A stretch of DNA of 64,000 nucleotides from Aquabacterium fontiphilum (GCF_009909205.1 NZ_JAAAPN010000004.1:248001-312000); one strand, 5' to 3'; positions 16,997 to 25,873 are shown, counted from the stretch's first letter. The notes: generated by a model not told the origin, from the sequence alone. Translations and numbers: made by a program.

Positions 16997-17917
16997 ATGG
17001 ACATGACACTCAACGACATGCTCAACATCGGGCTCATGCAGGGCTTTGCCGGGCTGAGCCTGTTTTCCGTGCTGCTGTTGATGGGCCTGGGCCTGGCGGT
17101 GATCTTCGGCCAGATGGGCGTCATCAACATGGCCCATGGCGAGTTCATGACCATCGGCGCCTACACCATTTACCTGGGCTCGATGCTCACAGAGAGCTTT
17201 GCGCCCGGGCTCATTCAGCTGTACTTCCCTGTCGCCATCGTGGCGGCCTTCCTGATCGCGTTTGCGGCGGGCTGGCTGACGGAGTGGGCGTTGATCCGCC
17301 ACTTGTACAAGCGGCCGCTCGACACCCTGCTGGCCACCTGGGGCCTGAGTCTGGGCCTGCAGCAGGTGTTCCGCTCGACGTTTGGCCCGAAAGAAGTCAG
17401 CCCCACCCTGCCCGACTGGCTGATGGGCTCCTGGGCTCCGGCCGAAGGCCTGGACATCCCGATCAACGGTCTGTTCGTGATGGGCCTGACAGCCGTGGTC
17501 ACTGCCTTGCTGCTGATCGCGCTGTACAAGGCACGATGGGGCCTGCGGGTGCGCGCCACGGTGAGCAACCGCACGATGGCCAACGCCATCGGCATCAACA
17601 CCAAGCAGACCGACCGCTTCACGTTTGCCATCGGTTGCGGCATCGCCGGGGTGGCCGGCGCCGCCTTCACCACCATCGGCTCGACCGGGCCGACCAGCGG
17701 CTCGCTCTACATCGTCGACAGCTTCCTGGTCGTCACCTTCGGGGGCGCCGGCAGCCTGCTGGGCACGGTCGCATCCGCCTTCGGCATCGCCCAGACACAG
17801 TCCATCTCCGAGTTCTTCATGACCGGCTCCATGGCCAAGGTGCTCACGCTGATGCTGGTGATCACGATCCTGATGATCCGCCCGCAAGGCCTGTTTGCCT
17901 CGAAGGTCCGCCGCTGA
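16997..17917 (+). CDS. urtB: Urea/amide ABC transporter permease UrtB
   Basis: Inner-membrane permease of the LivH type, 306 residues with about eight hydrophobic segments. GLGLAVIFGQMGVINMAHGEF is the LivH/UrtB signature loop. The downstream part TFGGAGSLLGTVASAFGIAQ is also conserved in UrtB. The ATG at 16997 is preferred because AAGGG lies eight bases upstream; the GTG at 16988 would be too close to it. It pairs with UrtC. Confidence 0.93.
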   Translation: MDMTLNDMLNIGLMQGFAGLSLFSVLLLMGLGLAVIFGQMGVINMAHGEFMTIGAYTIYLGSMLTESFAPGLIQLYFPVAIVAAFLIAFAAGWLTEWALIRHLYKRPLDTLLATWGLSLGLQQVFRSTFGPKEVSPTLPDWLMGSWAPAEGLDIPINGLFVMGLTAVVTALLLIALYKARWGLRVRATVSNRTMANAIGINTKQTDRFTFAIGCGIAGVAGAAFTTIGSTGPTSGSLYIVDSFLVVTFGGAGSLLGTVASAFGIAQTQSISEFFMTGSMAKVLTLMLVITILMIRPQGLFASKVRR

Positions 17918-17939
17918 ACCGCCACCGGAGCGCTACACC

Positions 17940-19142
17940 ATGACCAAACTGCACACCTGGTTGACGCAACAGAAACTCGGCAGCTTGCTGCTGCTGGCCC
18001 TCGTCCTGCTCGTGGCCATGCCCCTGATGCTGGACACCTTCCGGCTCAACATGGTCGGCAAATACCTGACCTACGCTTTCGTGGCCATCGGGCTGGTGAT
18101 GCTGTGGGGTCATGCCGGCATCCTCAGCCTGGGCCAGGGTGTCTTCTTCGGGCTGGGCGGCTACATGATGGCCATGTTCCTCAAGCTCGAAGCGTCTGAC
18201 CCCGAAAGCACGAAGATCCAGTCCACCCCCGGCATCCCGGACTTCATGGACTGGAACCAGGTCACCGCCCTGCCCTGGTGGTGGGAGCCGTTCCACAGCC
18301 TGACCTTCGCGCTGGTGGCCGTGGTCGTGGTGCCCATGCTGCTGGCCTTCATCATCGGCTTTGCGATGTTCAAGCGGCGCGTGGGTGGGGTGTACTTTGC
18401 CATCATCACGCAGGCGGTGGCCCTGGTGCTGACGGTGCTCATCATCGGCCAGCAAGGCTACACCGGCGGCGTCAACGGCATCACCGACCTCAAGACGCTC
18501 AAGGGCTGGGACATCCGCACCGATGAGGCCAAGCTCATCCTCTACTACGTCTGCTGCGGCCTGCTCATCCTGAGCGTGCTGCTGTGCCGCTGGGTGCAGT
18601 CGTCCAAACTCGGCACCTTGCTGCTGGCCATGCGCGACAAGGAAGACCGCGTGCGCTTCTCGGGCTACGACGTGGCCATGTTCAAGGTCTTTGCCTTCTG
18701 TCTGGCAGCCGGCCTGTCTGCCATCGGTGGCGCGATGTTCACCCTGCAGGTTGGCTTCATGTCACCGTCGTTCGTCGGCATCGTGCCGTCAATCGAGATG
18801 GTGATCTACGCCGCCGTCGGGGGACGCATGAGCCTGGTGGGCGCCATCTACGGCGCGCTGCTCGTGAACTTCGGCAAGACCTATTTCTCTGAAAGCGCGC
18901 CCGACTTGTGGCTCTTCCTGATGGCCGCGCTCTTCATCGGCGTGACCATGGCCTTCCCCAACGGGCTGGCTGGCCTGTGGGAGGAAAAGATCAAGCCCTG
19001 GTGGAAGGCCAAGCAGGCCGAGCGCAAGGAGATCCGCGAGCGCGTGGCGCTGGCCCAGGCCAGCTACCCCGAGCCGCCTCCGCCCAAGAAAGTCACCGAC
19101 GTGTCCCCCCTGCCTGGCGGCATCAGCGGACAACAAGCCTGA
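17940..19142 (+). CDS. urtC: Urea/amide ABC transporter permease UrtC
   Basis: Second permease subunit, LivM type, 400 residues with about nine to ten helices. WGHAGILSLGQGVFFGLGGYMM is the LivM/UrtC signature (shown here as 22 residues in the protein; core GILSLGQGVFFGLGGY). The soluble loop carrying RDKEDRVRFSGYDVAMFKVFAF is the ATPase coupling region. The C-terminus is a charged tail with a Pro-rich end. Start ATG 17940 with CGGAG nine bases upstream; it follows urtB by 22 bases. Confidence 0.93.
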   Translation: MTKLHTWLTQQKLGSLLLLALVLLVAMPLMLDTFRLNMVGKYLTYAFVAIGLVMLWGHAGILSLGQGVFFGLGGYMMAMFLKLEASDPESTKIQSTPGIPDFMDWNQVTALPWWWEPFHSLTFALVAVVVVPMLLAFIIGFAMFKRRVGGVYFAIITQAVALVLTVLIIGQQGYTGGVNGITDLKTLKGWDIRTDEAKLILYYVCCGLLILSVLLCRWVQSSKLGTLLLAMRDKEDRVRFSGYDVAMFKVFAFCLAAGLSAIGGAMFTLQVGFMSPSFVGIVPSIEMVIYAAVGGRMSLVGAIYGALLVNFGKTYFSESAPDLWLFLMAALFIGVTMAFPNGLAGLWEEKIKPWWKAKQAERKEIRERVALAQASYPEPPPPKKVTDVSPLPGGISGQQA

Positions 19143-19166
19143 CCTCAGCCTGAAAGGACCCATTTC

Positions 19167-19910
19167 ATGAGCCCCAAGGAGTTCGTGCTGTACATCGAAG
19201 ACCTCACGGTGTCCTTCGATGGCTTCAAGGCGATCGACAGCCTCAACCTCTACGTCGACAAGGACGAGTTGCGGGTGATCATCGGCCCCAACGGGGCCGG
19301 CAAGACCACGCTGCTGGATCTCATCTGCGGCAAGACCAAGGCCAGCGCCGGCAGCATCAAGTTCAAGGACGACGAGCTGACCAAGAAATCCGAGCACGCC
19401 ATCGTCCGCTCGGGCGTGGGCCGCAAGTTTCAGACGCCGTCGATCTACGAGAACCTCAGCGTGTTCCAGAACCTGGAAGTCTCGTATCCGCAAGGGCGGT
19501 CGGTGCTGGGCGCACTGGCCTTCAAGTGTTCCGACGAGGTCAAGGCCAAGGTGCAGGTGGTGGCCGAAGAGATCGGTCTGGCTGACAAGCTCGACATGGA
19601 GGCCGGCCTGCTCAGCCACGGTCAGAAACAGTGGCTGGAGATCGGCATGCTGCTGATGCAGGAGCCCGAGCTGCTGATGCTGGACGAGCCCATTGCGGGC
19701 ATGAGCGCCAAGGAGCGCGAACTCACCGCCGACCTGCTCAAGCGCATCTGCAAGAACCGCTCGATGATCGTGATCGAACACGACATGGACTTCGTCAAGC
19801 AGATCGCCTCCAAGGTCACCGTCATGCACCAGGGAAAGATCCTGGCCGAGGGCACGATGGACCAGGTGCAGAGCGACCCCAAGGTCATCGATGTGTATCT
19901 GGGCCACTGA
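19167..19910 (+). CDS. urtD: Urea/amide ABC transporter ATPase UrtD
   Basis: LivG-type ATPase of 247 residues. Walker A GPNGAGKTTLLD near residue 42, Q-loop KFQTPSIYENLSVFQNLE, and Walker B ELLMLDEPIAGMS. The signature segment reads LSHGQKQWLEIGM, the LSHGQ variant usual in UrtD in place of LSGGQ. It has its own Shine-Dalgarno (AAAGGA) and lies 24 bases after urtC. It forms a heterodimer with UrtE under the UrtBC channel. Confidence 0.93.
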   Translation: MSPKEFVLYIEDLTVSFDGFKAIDSLNLYVDKDELRVIIGPNGAGKTTLLDLICGKTKASAGSIKFKDDELTKKSEHAIVRSGVGRKFQTPSIYENLSVFQNLEVSYPQGRSVLGALAFKCSDEVKAKVQVVAEEIGLADKLDMEAGLLSHGQKQWLEIGMLLMQEPELLMLDEPIAGMSAKERELTADLLKRICKNRSMIVIEHDMDFVKQIASKVTVMHQGKILAEGTMDQVQSDPKVIDVYLGH

Positions 19911-19923
19911 CAGGAGTTCAAGC

Positions 19924-20613
19924 ATGTTGGAAGTCAAGGATCTGTTCGTGGCCTATGGCCAGAGTCAGGCGCTGCACGGCATCTCGTTCGAAGCGCGCAA
20001 GAACGAAACCGTGGCCATCATGGGCCGCAACGGCATGGGCAAGACCACGCTGTTCAAGAGCCTGATGGGTGTGCTGCCCACCAAGGCGGGCGAGATCACC
20101 GTGGCTGGCAGCAGCGTCGTCAAAGACGAGAGCTATCTGCGCGTGAAGAAGGGCATCGCCTATGTTCCTCAGGGCCGCATGATCTTCCCGACGCTGACGG
20201 TCGAAGAGAACATCCAGACCGGCCTGGAAAACAGCAAGAGCAAGCGCATCCCCGATGACATCTATGCGCTCTTTCCCGTGCTGTTCGACATGAAGCACCG
20301 CAAGGGCGGCAACCTCTCGGGTGGCCAGCAGCAACAGCTCGCCATCGCGCGGGCGCTGGTCACCAACCCCAAGGTCCTGCTGCTCGATGAGCCCACTGAG
20401 GGCATCCAGCCTTCGATCATCAAAGACATCGCCAAGGCGCTCAACGAGATCCGCAAGCTGCGCGAGATCACCATCGTCGTGAGCGAACAGGTGCTGAGCT
20501 TCGCCATGGACGTGGCCGACCGCCTGTTCGTGATCGAGGGCGGCCGGCTGGTGCACGAAACCACCCGCGCCGACACGGATGCCGACCGCATCAAAGCCTA
20601 TCTGTCCGTCTGA
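19924..20613 (+). CDS. urtE: Urea/amide ABC transporter ATPase UrtE
   Basis: LivF-type ATPase of 229 residues. Walker A GRNGMGKTTLFKS near residue 38, Q-loop YVPQGRMIFPTLTVEEN, signature LSGGQQQQLAIARAL, Walker B VLLLDEPTEGIQPS. The C-terminus is short, as usual for UrtE. The ATG at 19924 follows urtD by 13 bases with AGGAG upstream; earlier in-frame codons overlap urtD and are not conserved. Confidence 0.93.
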   Translation: MLEVKDLFVAYGQSQALHGISFEARKNETVAIMGRNGMGKTTLFKSLMGVLPTKAGEITVAGSSVVKDESYLRVKKGIAYVPQGRMIFPTLTVEENIQTGLENSKSKRIPDDIYALFPVLFDMKHRKGGNLSGGQQQQLAIARALVTNPKVLLLDEPTEGIQPSIIKDIAKALNEIRKLREITIVVSEQVLSFAMDVADRLFVIEGGRLVHETTRADTDADRIKAYLSV

Positions 20614-20637
20614 TTCGTTCGTACCAAGGAGCACGCC

Positions 20638-21873
20638 ATGCCCGACACCCTGATCAAGGTCGATCTCAAAGACTCCCCTTACAACAACCCGATGGTGCAC
20701 AACCGCTGGCACCCGGACATCCCGATGGCCTGCTGGGTCAACCCGGGCGACGACTTCGTGCTCGAAACCTACGACTGGACGGGCGGCTACATCCAGAACA
20801 ACGACAGCGCCGATGACGTGCGCGATGTGGACCTCACCACCGTGCACTTCCTGTCGGGCCCGGTGGGCGTCAAGGGCGCCGAGCCTGGCGACCTGTTGGT
20901 GGTCGACCTGCTCGACATCGGCGCCAAGGCCGACAGCCTGTGGGGCTTCAACGGCTTTTTCAGCAAGAACAACGGTGGCGGCTTCCTGACCGAGCACTTC
21001 CCGCATGCGCAGAAGTCCATCTGGGACTTCAATGGCATGTTCACCAAGAGCCGCCACATCCCCGGCGTCGAGTTCGCCGGACTCATCCACCCCGGCCTGA
21101 TCGGCTGCCTGCCCGACCCCAAGATGCTGGCCATGTGGAACGAGCGCGAGGTCGATTTCATCGCCACGCAGCCCGATCGCGTGCCCCCTCTGGCCAACCC
21201 GCCGTTTGCCAAGACCACGCACGCGGGCAAGGCCACCGGTGAGCTGAAGGACAAGATCGCGGCCGAGGGCGCCCGCACCGTGCCCCCGCGCGAACACGGC
21301 GGCAACTGCGACATCAAGGACCTGTCGCGCGGCTCCAAGATCTTTTTCCCCGTGTATGTGGAAGGCGCCGGCCTGAGCGTGGGCGACCTGCACTTCAGCC
21401 AGGGCGACGGCGAGATCACCTTCTGCGGCGCCATCGAGATGGCCGGCTGGGTGCACATGCGCGTGACGCTGATCAAGGGCGGCATGGCCAAGTACGGCAT
21501 CAAGAACCCGATCTTCAAGCCCAGCCCGATCACCCCCAACTACAAGGATTACCTGATCTTCGAAGGCATCTCGGTCGACGAGCAGGGCAAGCAGCACTAC
21601 CTCGACGTGCACGTGGCCTACCGCCAGGCCTGCCTGAACGCCATCGAGTACCTGACCAAGTTCGGCTACACCAAGGCCCAGGCCTACTCCATCCTGGGCA
21701 CGGCGCCAGTGCAGGGTCACATCAGCGGGGTGGTCGACATTCCCAATGCCTGCGCCACGCTGTGGCTGCCCACGGAGATTTTCGAGTTCGACATCAACCC
21801 GACTGCGGCCGGCCCCGTGAAGATGCTCGACGGCAGCATCGACATGCCGATCTCGTACGACATCGTGAAGTAA
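20638..21873 (+). CDS. fmdA: Formamidase/acetamidase FmdA
   Basis: Hydrolyses formamide (and less well other short amides) to ammonium and the acid in the cytosol. The 411-residue length and start MPDTLIKVDLKDSPYNNPMV match the formamidase branch of the acetamidase/formamidase family, unrelated to AmiE. Conserved parts include HNRWHPDIPMACWVNPGDDF, GPVGVKGAEPGDLLVVD, PPREHGGNCDIKDLSRGSKI and GDLHFSQGDGEITFCGAIEM, with the His and acidic residues expected for the metal site. It follows urtE by 24 bases with AAGGAG, so uptake and hydrolysis are in one operon. Confidence 0.95.
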   Translation: MPDTLIKVDLKDSPYNNPMVHNRWHPDIPMACWVNPGDDFVLETYDWTGGYIQNNDSADDVRDVDLTTVHFLSGPVGVKGAEPGDLLVVDLLDIGAKADSLWGFNGFFSKNNGGGFLTEHFPHAQKSIWDFNGMFTKSRHIPGVEFAGLIHPGLIGCLPDPKMLAMWNEREVDFIATQPDRVPPLANPPFAKTTHAGKATGELKDKIAAEGARTVPPREHGGNCDIKDLSRGSKIFFPVYVEGAGLSVGDLHFSQGDGEITFCGAIEMAGWVHMRVTLIKGGMAKYGIKNPIFKPSPITPNYKDYLIFEGISVDEQGKQHYLDVHVAYRQACLNAIEYLTKFGYTKAQAYSILGTAPVQGHISGVVDIPNACATLWLPTEIFEFDINPTAAGPVKMLDGSIDMPISYDIVK

Positions 21874-21902
21874 CCCAGCCGCACTGAGACAGGAGCCCCC
21901 GC

Positions 21903-22265
21903 ATGCCCACCTACGACTACGCCTGCCCCGATTGCGGGGGCTTCGACGCCTTTCGCAGTCTGGCCGACCGCAACGAGCCGGCGACCTGCCCGGACTGCGG
22001 CACGGCTTCGCCGCGCGTGTTCGCGACCGCCCCGCGCCTGGCTTGCCTGAGCAGCGACACGCGCACCGCCATGGACCGCAACGAGGCGGCTCGCCATACC
22101 CCCATGAGCTCCCAGGGCTATCAGGAGGGCGCCTATGGGCGCTTGCGTCACCCCTCGGGCTGCGGTTGCTGCAACACCAGCAAAGGCATCCGCAGCGCCA
22201 CGGTGACCGCAGCCAACGGCGCCAAGGCCTTCCCCAGCAAGCGGCCGTGGATGATCAGTCACTGA
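21903..22265 (+). CDS. fmdB: FmdB-family zinc-ribbon protein
   Basis: A 120-residue protein that opens with the FmdB zinc ribbon: MPTYDYACPDCG, then TCPDCGTASPRVF, giving two CxxC pairs for one zinc. The FmdB family is named after the protein downstream of the Methylophilus formamidase and has been proposed as regulatory. A second Cys group, SGCGCCNTSKG near residue 82, is outside the family core. It ends the urt-fmd operon, 29 bases after fmdA, with AGGAG upstream. Confidence 0.88.
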   Translation: MPTYDYACPDCGGFDAFRSLADRNEPATCPDCGTASPRVFATAPRLACLSSDTRTAMDRNEAARHTPMSSQGYQEGAYGRLRHPSGCGCCNTSKGIRSATVTAANGAKAFPSKRPWMISH

Positions 22266-22368
22266 GCACCCTGATGTGCGTGGTACGCTGATTGCCGCTA
22301 GGATCAAGGCACCCGCGGTCAAGATCCGTGCGGGATCCGTTCGCCACCTTCACGACAAGGAGCACAGC

Positions 22369-22731
22369 ATGCACATCGAAGTCAACGCCAGCCAGGACAT
22401 CAAGGGCGGTGAATCGCTGCAGGCCGAAGTGGCCATGATGATCGAGGGCAACATCCGCCGCTTTGGGGAGTACCTGACGCGCGTGGAAGCGCACATCAGC
22501 GACACCAATGGCCCCAAGGGCGGCGAGACCGACATCCGCTGCACGCTGGAGGCCCGCCCCGCTGGTCACCAGCCTATGGCCGTGACGGCCAACGCGCCCA
22601 CCGTGGCGCAGGCCGTCGACGCCGCGGCCGACAAGCTGGCCCGGGCCCTCGAAACGTTCATCGGAAAGCAGCAAACACGCCAGCGCCATGCAGCGGGTGT
22701 GAGCGAACTCAGCGCCCCTGGCGCCGAGTGA
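22369..22731 (+). CDS. Short HPF/RaiA-family ribosome-associated protein
   Basis: A 120-residue S30AE-domain protein (MHIEVNASQDIKGGESL, then FGEYLTRVEAHISDTNGPKGG and AVDAAADKLARALETFIGK). This domain binds the 30S mRNA channel in hibernation-promoting factors; a short protein of this length lacks the dimerising tail of long HPF. The ATG at 22369 has AAGGAG in front. It is probably transcribed from its own promoter in the 103 bases after fmdB, though read-through from the operon cannot be excluded. Convergent with the TetR gene. Confidence 0.82.
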   Translation: MHIEVNASQDIKGGESLQAEVAMMIEGNIRRFGEYLTRVEAHISDTNGPKGGETDIRCTLEARPAGHQPMAVTANAPTVAQAVDAAADKLARALETFIGKQQTRQRHAAGVSELSAPGAE

Positions 22732-22740
22732 GTTCTGAAC

Positions 22741-22770
22741 GGCCTCAACGGGGCGTGAGCCCCGAGGGCC
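22741..22770. terminator. Possible bidirectional hairpin between HPF-like and TetR genes
   Basis: CGGGGC (22749-22754), loop GTGA, GCCCCG (22759-22764), with outer GGCC pairings on both sides. It sits at the convergent gene ends, inside the last codons of the TetR gene. There is no T-run, so factor-independent termination is uncertain. Confidence 0.35.
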
Positions 22771-23413
22771 TCAACGTCAATAGCACGCCTTCGAACACGC
22801 GCGCTGTGACGTTGACCAAGGTCTCACGGCTTTCGCGGTACTGACCCAGGAGCCAGTGCGTCACCGTCTGGCTCACGCCACCCACAAGGGCCAGGCCCAG
22901 CATCCGTGCCTCTTCGTCACTCAGCTCCCATTGAGGCACGTAACGCCGCGCGAAGCCGATTACGAGATCGGCAAAACCGTCGAAGGTGCGCGTGTACATG
23001 GCATCCACCCGTGGGCTGACGCCCAGTACCTCCAGCCAGCACACGCGTGCCACGCGCGGATCGGACGCCATGGTGAACAAGGCATGCAGGCCCGCGCGCA
23101 CCGCCGCCATGGGGTCGCTCTGAACGTCCTCCTGCTGCAGCGCGGCGATCACGGTGCGTTGCAGCTCTTCGAACTGCTGTGCGTACACGGCCATCAACAG
23201 GTCTTCGGTTCCCTCGAACGATTCGTAAAAGTAGCGATCGGTCAATTCAGCCTGACGACACAGCTGCCGCACTGTGGCGGTTCGGTAGCCGGTGGTGCCA
23301 AACACTTCCAGGCCGGCATCCAGAAACTGCAAGCGGCGACGCGCCACGCGCTCGGCCAGACTTTCTCCAGCATAGGCGCGGCCGGGCACCACGGGAACAT
23401 GGGGTCGGGTCAT
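22745..23413 (-). CDS. TetR-family transcriptional regulator
   Basis: A 222-residue regulator. The N-terminal helix-turn-helix reads VARRRLQFLDAGLEVFGTTG, TATVRQLCRQAELTDRYFYE and SFEGTEDLLMAVY. The C-terminal ligand domain matches the general TetR shape. It is divergent from a flavin monooxygenase/SDR pair; three TGACGA half-sites between them are candidate operators. The -10 box on its strand ends six bases before its ATG, so its mRNA is probably leaderless and repressed by its own product. Confidence 0.88.
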   Translation of the reverse strand: MTRPHVPVVPGRAYAGESLAERVARRRLQFLDAGLEVFGTTGYRTATVRQLCRQAELTDRYFYESFEGTEDLLMAVYAQQFEELQRTVIAALQQEDVQSDPMAAVRAGLHALFTMASDPRVARVCWLEVLGVSPRVDAMYTRTFDGFADLVIGFARRYVPQWELSDEEARMLGLALVGGVSQTVTHWLLGQYRESRETLVNVTARVFEGVLLTLRPSGLTPR

Positions 23414-23419
23414 ACCCGT

Positions 23420-23448
23420 ATTTGACGATATTCGTCGTCACTTGTAAA
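23420..23448 (-). promoter_or_regulatory. Promoter of the TetR gene
   Basis: On the minus strand TTTACA (23448-23443) and TCAAAT (23425-23420) are 17 bases apart. The predicted start falls on the ATG at 23413. It overlaps the opposing promoter and the TGACGA half-sites. Confidence 0.45.
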
Positions 23449-23450
23449 CT
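23422..23450 (+). promoter_or_regulatory. Promoter of the flavin monooxygenase-SDR operon
   Basis: TTGACG (23422-23427) and TAAACT (23445-23450) are separated by 17 bases, giving a start near 23457 and a 5' UTR of about 40 bases. It runs face to face with the TetR promoter over the same 30 bases. Confidence 0.45.
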
Positions 23451-23456
23451 GACGAC
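23423..23456. promoter_or_regulatory. TetR operator: three alternating TGACGA half-sites
   Basis: TGACGA (23423-23428), TCGTCA (23435-23440) and TGACGA (23450-23455) form two overlapping palindromes: TGACGA-N6-TCGTCA and GTCGTCA-N9-TGACGAC. They cover both divergent promoters. Binding by the adjacent TetR protein is inferred from position. Confidence 0.6.
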
Positions 23457-23497
23457 AACCATCTTCACTTGTCGCGCCCTCGGCGCGTCCGCACACC

Positions 23498-24955
23498 ATG
23501 CAGCAGTACACCGCGATCATCATCGGCAGCGGCTTTGGCGGCCAGGCCGCCGCACACAACCTGCGTCAGATCGGCATCGATGATTTCCTCATCCTGGAGC
23601 GTCGCCCCTGGATCGGGGGCACATGGAGTCAGAACAGCTACCCCGGCGCAGCGGTGGACGTGCAGTCGCCGCTTTACTCGCTGTCGTTCGAGCCCTATCC
23701 CTGGTCACAGATGTTTGCCGAGCAGCATGAGCTGGTGGAGTACACCAAGTACTGCATCAAGAAACACAAGCTGGCTGACAAGGTTCGCCTGAACGCCGAT
23801 GTGCAGCAGGTGCAGTGGGACGAGGCGCGCAAGCTGTGGGTGATCGACACGGCCACTCAGGGCCAGTTCCTGGCCAAGTACCTGATCAATGCCTCCGGTC
23901 CCCTCTCCACGCCCGTGATTCCGAACTTCAAGGGGCGCGACACGTTCCAGGGCACCACCTGGCACACCAACAACTGGAACCACGATTACAAGCTGGCTGG
24001 CAAGCGCGTCGCCATCATCGGCAGCGGCGCCTCGGCCGCGCAAGTGATCCCAGCCATCGCGCCAGAGGTGGGCCACCTGCATGTGTTCCAGCGCACACCG
24101 CACTGGGTGCTGCCGCGACCTGACCGCGTGTTCAAGCCCTGGCAGCGCGCCCTGCTGGGCAACAAGCTGATCTACAAGGCCCTGCGCACCGCCATCTACT
24201 GGGAGCTTGAGTTGCGCATGCTGGGCTTCAAGTACAGCAAACTCGGCCTGCACCTGCTGGCCCAACGCCCGGCAGAAAGGCACATCAAGGCGCAACTCAA
24301 AGACCCGAAAATGCAGGCGGCGGTCACGCCCGACTTCACCATCGGCTGCAAGCGCATCATCCTGTCGAGCACGCTGTACCCGGCCCTGGCTCGCCCCAAT
24401 GTGTCACTGCACACCAAGGATGACGGCATCGCCGAAATCAACGAGCGCGGCATCCTCACCACCAAGGGCGAGCAGGTCGATGTGGATGCCATCGTGTACG
24501 CCACCGGCTATGACGCCACTGACGGGGTGATCAGCTACCCGGTCATCGGCCAGGGCGGCACCACCGTGGCGCAGTACTGGGCCGAGTACCCGCGCGCCTA
24601 CCTGGGCACGATGATGCCGGGCTTCCCCAACCTGTTCGTGGTCACGGGCCCGAACACCGGCATCGGCCACACCTCGGCCATCTTTGTGATCGAAGCGCAA
24701 ATGGAGTACATCCGCCGCGCCATCGCCAGCACCGAGAAGAAAGGCGCCAAGACCATCGAGGTGACGACGCAGGCCGAAGCCGACTACACGGGCATGATCC
24801 ACCGCGAGATGAAGAAGACGGTGTGGCACTGGGGTGGCTGCAACAGTTGGTACAAGAGCAAGAGCGGTCACGTGATCGCCATGTTCCCCGGCTTCAGCTT
24901 CACCTTCCGCCAGATGTGCAAGGGCTTCAAGCCCGCGCACCACCGCTTCACCTGA
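23498..24955 (+). CDS. Flavin-containing (Baeyer-Villiger type) monooxygenase
   Basis: A 485-residue class B flavoprotein monooxygenase using FAD and NADPH. The first Rossmann motif IIIGSGFGGQAAAHNL is at residues 7-22. GGTWSQNSYPGAAVDVQS is the FAD-binding stretch typical of BVMOs. The NADPH Rossmann motif VAIIGSGASAAQVIP is near residue 172. The BVMO fingerprint FxGxxxHxxxW(P/D) appears as FQGTTWHTNNWN, with Asn in the last place. It forms an operon with the SDR 63 bases downstream, a pairing that would interconvert an alcohol, ketone and ester or lactone. TetR-controlled by context. The native substrate is not evident. Confidence 0.88.
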   Translation: MQQYTAIIIGSGFGGQAAAHNLRQIGIDDFLILERRPWIGGTWSQNSYPGAAVDVQSPLYSLSFEPYPWSQMFAEQHELVEYTKYCIKKHKLADKVRLNADVQQVQWDEARKLWVIDTATQGQFLAKYLINASGPLSTPVIPNFKGRDTFQGTTWHTNNWNHDYKLAGKRVAIIGSGASAAQVIPAIAPEVGHLHVFQRTPHWVLPRPDRVFKPWQRALLGNKLIYKALRTAIYWELELRMLGFKYSKLGLHLLAQRPAERHIKAQLKDPKMQAAVTPDFTIGCKRIILSSTLYPALARPNVSLHTKDDGIAEINERGILTTKGEQVDVDAIVYATGYDATDGVISYPVIGQGGTTVAQYWAEYPRAYLGTMMPGFPNLFVVTGPNTGIGHTSAIFVIEAQMEYIRRAIASTEKKGAKTIEVTTQAEADYTGMIHREMKKTVWHWGGCNSWYKSKSGHVIAMFPGFSFTFRQMCKGFKPAHHRFT

Positions 24956-25018
24956 AGCGCGTCCCGCGCGCTCAGGCCCATATTCCAGACAACATCGGCA
25001 TCAGACCGAGGAGACACC

Positions 25019-25861
25019 ATGAAGGACTTCAAGAACAAGGTGGCCGCCATCACCGGCGCCGCGTCGGGCATGGGCCGCACGCTGGCCGTCGAGCTGGCGC
25101 GCCGCGGCTGCCACCTGGCGCTGAGCGATGTCAACGAGGCGGGCCTGGCTGAGACGGCCCGCATGGCCAGCCAGCACGGCGTGAAGGTCACGACCCAGCG
25201 CCTGGATGTGGCCGACCGCGAAGCCGTTTATGCCTGGGCCGATGCCGTGGCCCGAGACCACGGCAAGGTCAACCTGGTGTTCAACAACGCAGGGGTGGCG
25301 CTGGGCGCCTTCATTGAAACCGTCAAGCCCGACGATTTCGAGTGGATCATGGGCATCAACTTCTGGGGCGTGGTGTGGGGCACGCAGGCCTTTTTGCCGC
25401 ACCTCAAGCGCGCCGGCGAGGGCCACATCGTCAACACCTCCAGCCTGTTCGGCCTGCTGGCCTCGCCGACCCAAGGCACCTACAACGCCAGCAAGTTCGC
25501 GGTGCGCGGCTTCACCGAAGCCTTGCGGCAGGAGCTCGATCTGGAGCGCTGCGGCGTGAGCGCCACCAGCGTGCACCCGGGCGGCATCCGCACCAACATC
25601 GCCCGCGCTGCCAAGATGGATGCGAGCATGGACCGCGCCACAGGCGGCCGGGCTGAAGCCGCCCGCGCGCGCTTCGACCAGATGCTCAACATGACCACGG
25701 CCGAGAGCGCTGCGCAGCAAATCCTGCGCGCGGTCGAGCGCAACCAGCGCCGCGTGCTGGTGGGTGCCGACGCCAAGGTGATGGACTTCTTCGTGCGCCT
25801 GCTGGGCTCGTGGTACCAGCCCAGCTCGGTGTGGCTGTCGCGCAAGCTGATGCGCGGTTGA
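25019..25861 (+). CDS. Short-chain dehydrogenase/reductase (classical)
   Basis: A 280-residue NAD(P)-dependent oxidoreductase. Cofactor motif TGAASGMG near residue 14, NNAGVALG near residue 90, catalytic Ser in NTSSLFG and catalytic YNASK near residue 157. The C-terminal 60 residues, with RVLVGADAKVMDFFVRLLG, resemble SDRs that act with flavin monooxygenases or on lipids. It lies 63 bases after the monooxygenase with GAGGAGA in front of its ATG. Likely makes or consumes the ketone used by that enzyme. Confidence 0.88.
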   Translation: MKDFKNKVAAITGAASGMGRTLAVELARRGCHLALSDVNEAGLAETARMASQHGVKVTTQRLDVADREAVYAWADAVARDHGKVNLVFNNAGVALGAFIETVKPDDFEWIMGINFWGVVWGTQAFLPHLKRAGEGHIVNTSSLFGLLASPTQGTYNASKFAVRGFTEALRQELDLERCGVSATSVHPGGIRTNIARAAKMDASMDRATGGRAEAARARFDQMLNMTTAESAAQQILRAVERNQRRVLVGADAKVMDFFVRLLGSWYQPSSVWLSRKLMRG

Positions 25862-25873
25862 GTCCGCGCCACG

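Noticed and set aside
15516-21720. Long minus-strand open frames antisense to urtA, urtB, urtD, urtE and fmdA
   Set aside because: No recognisable domain, and the plus-strand genes are clear and operon-spaced.
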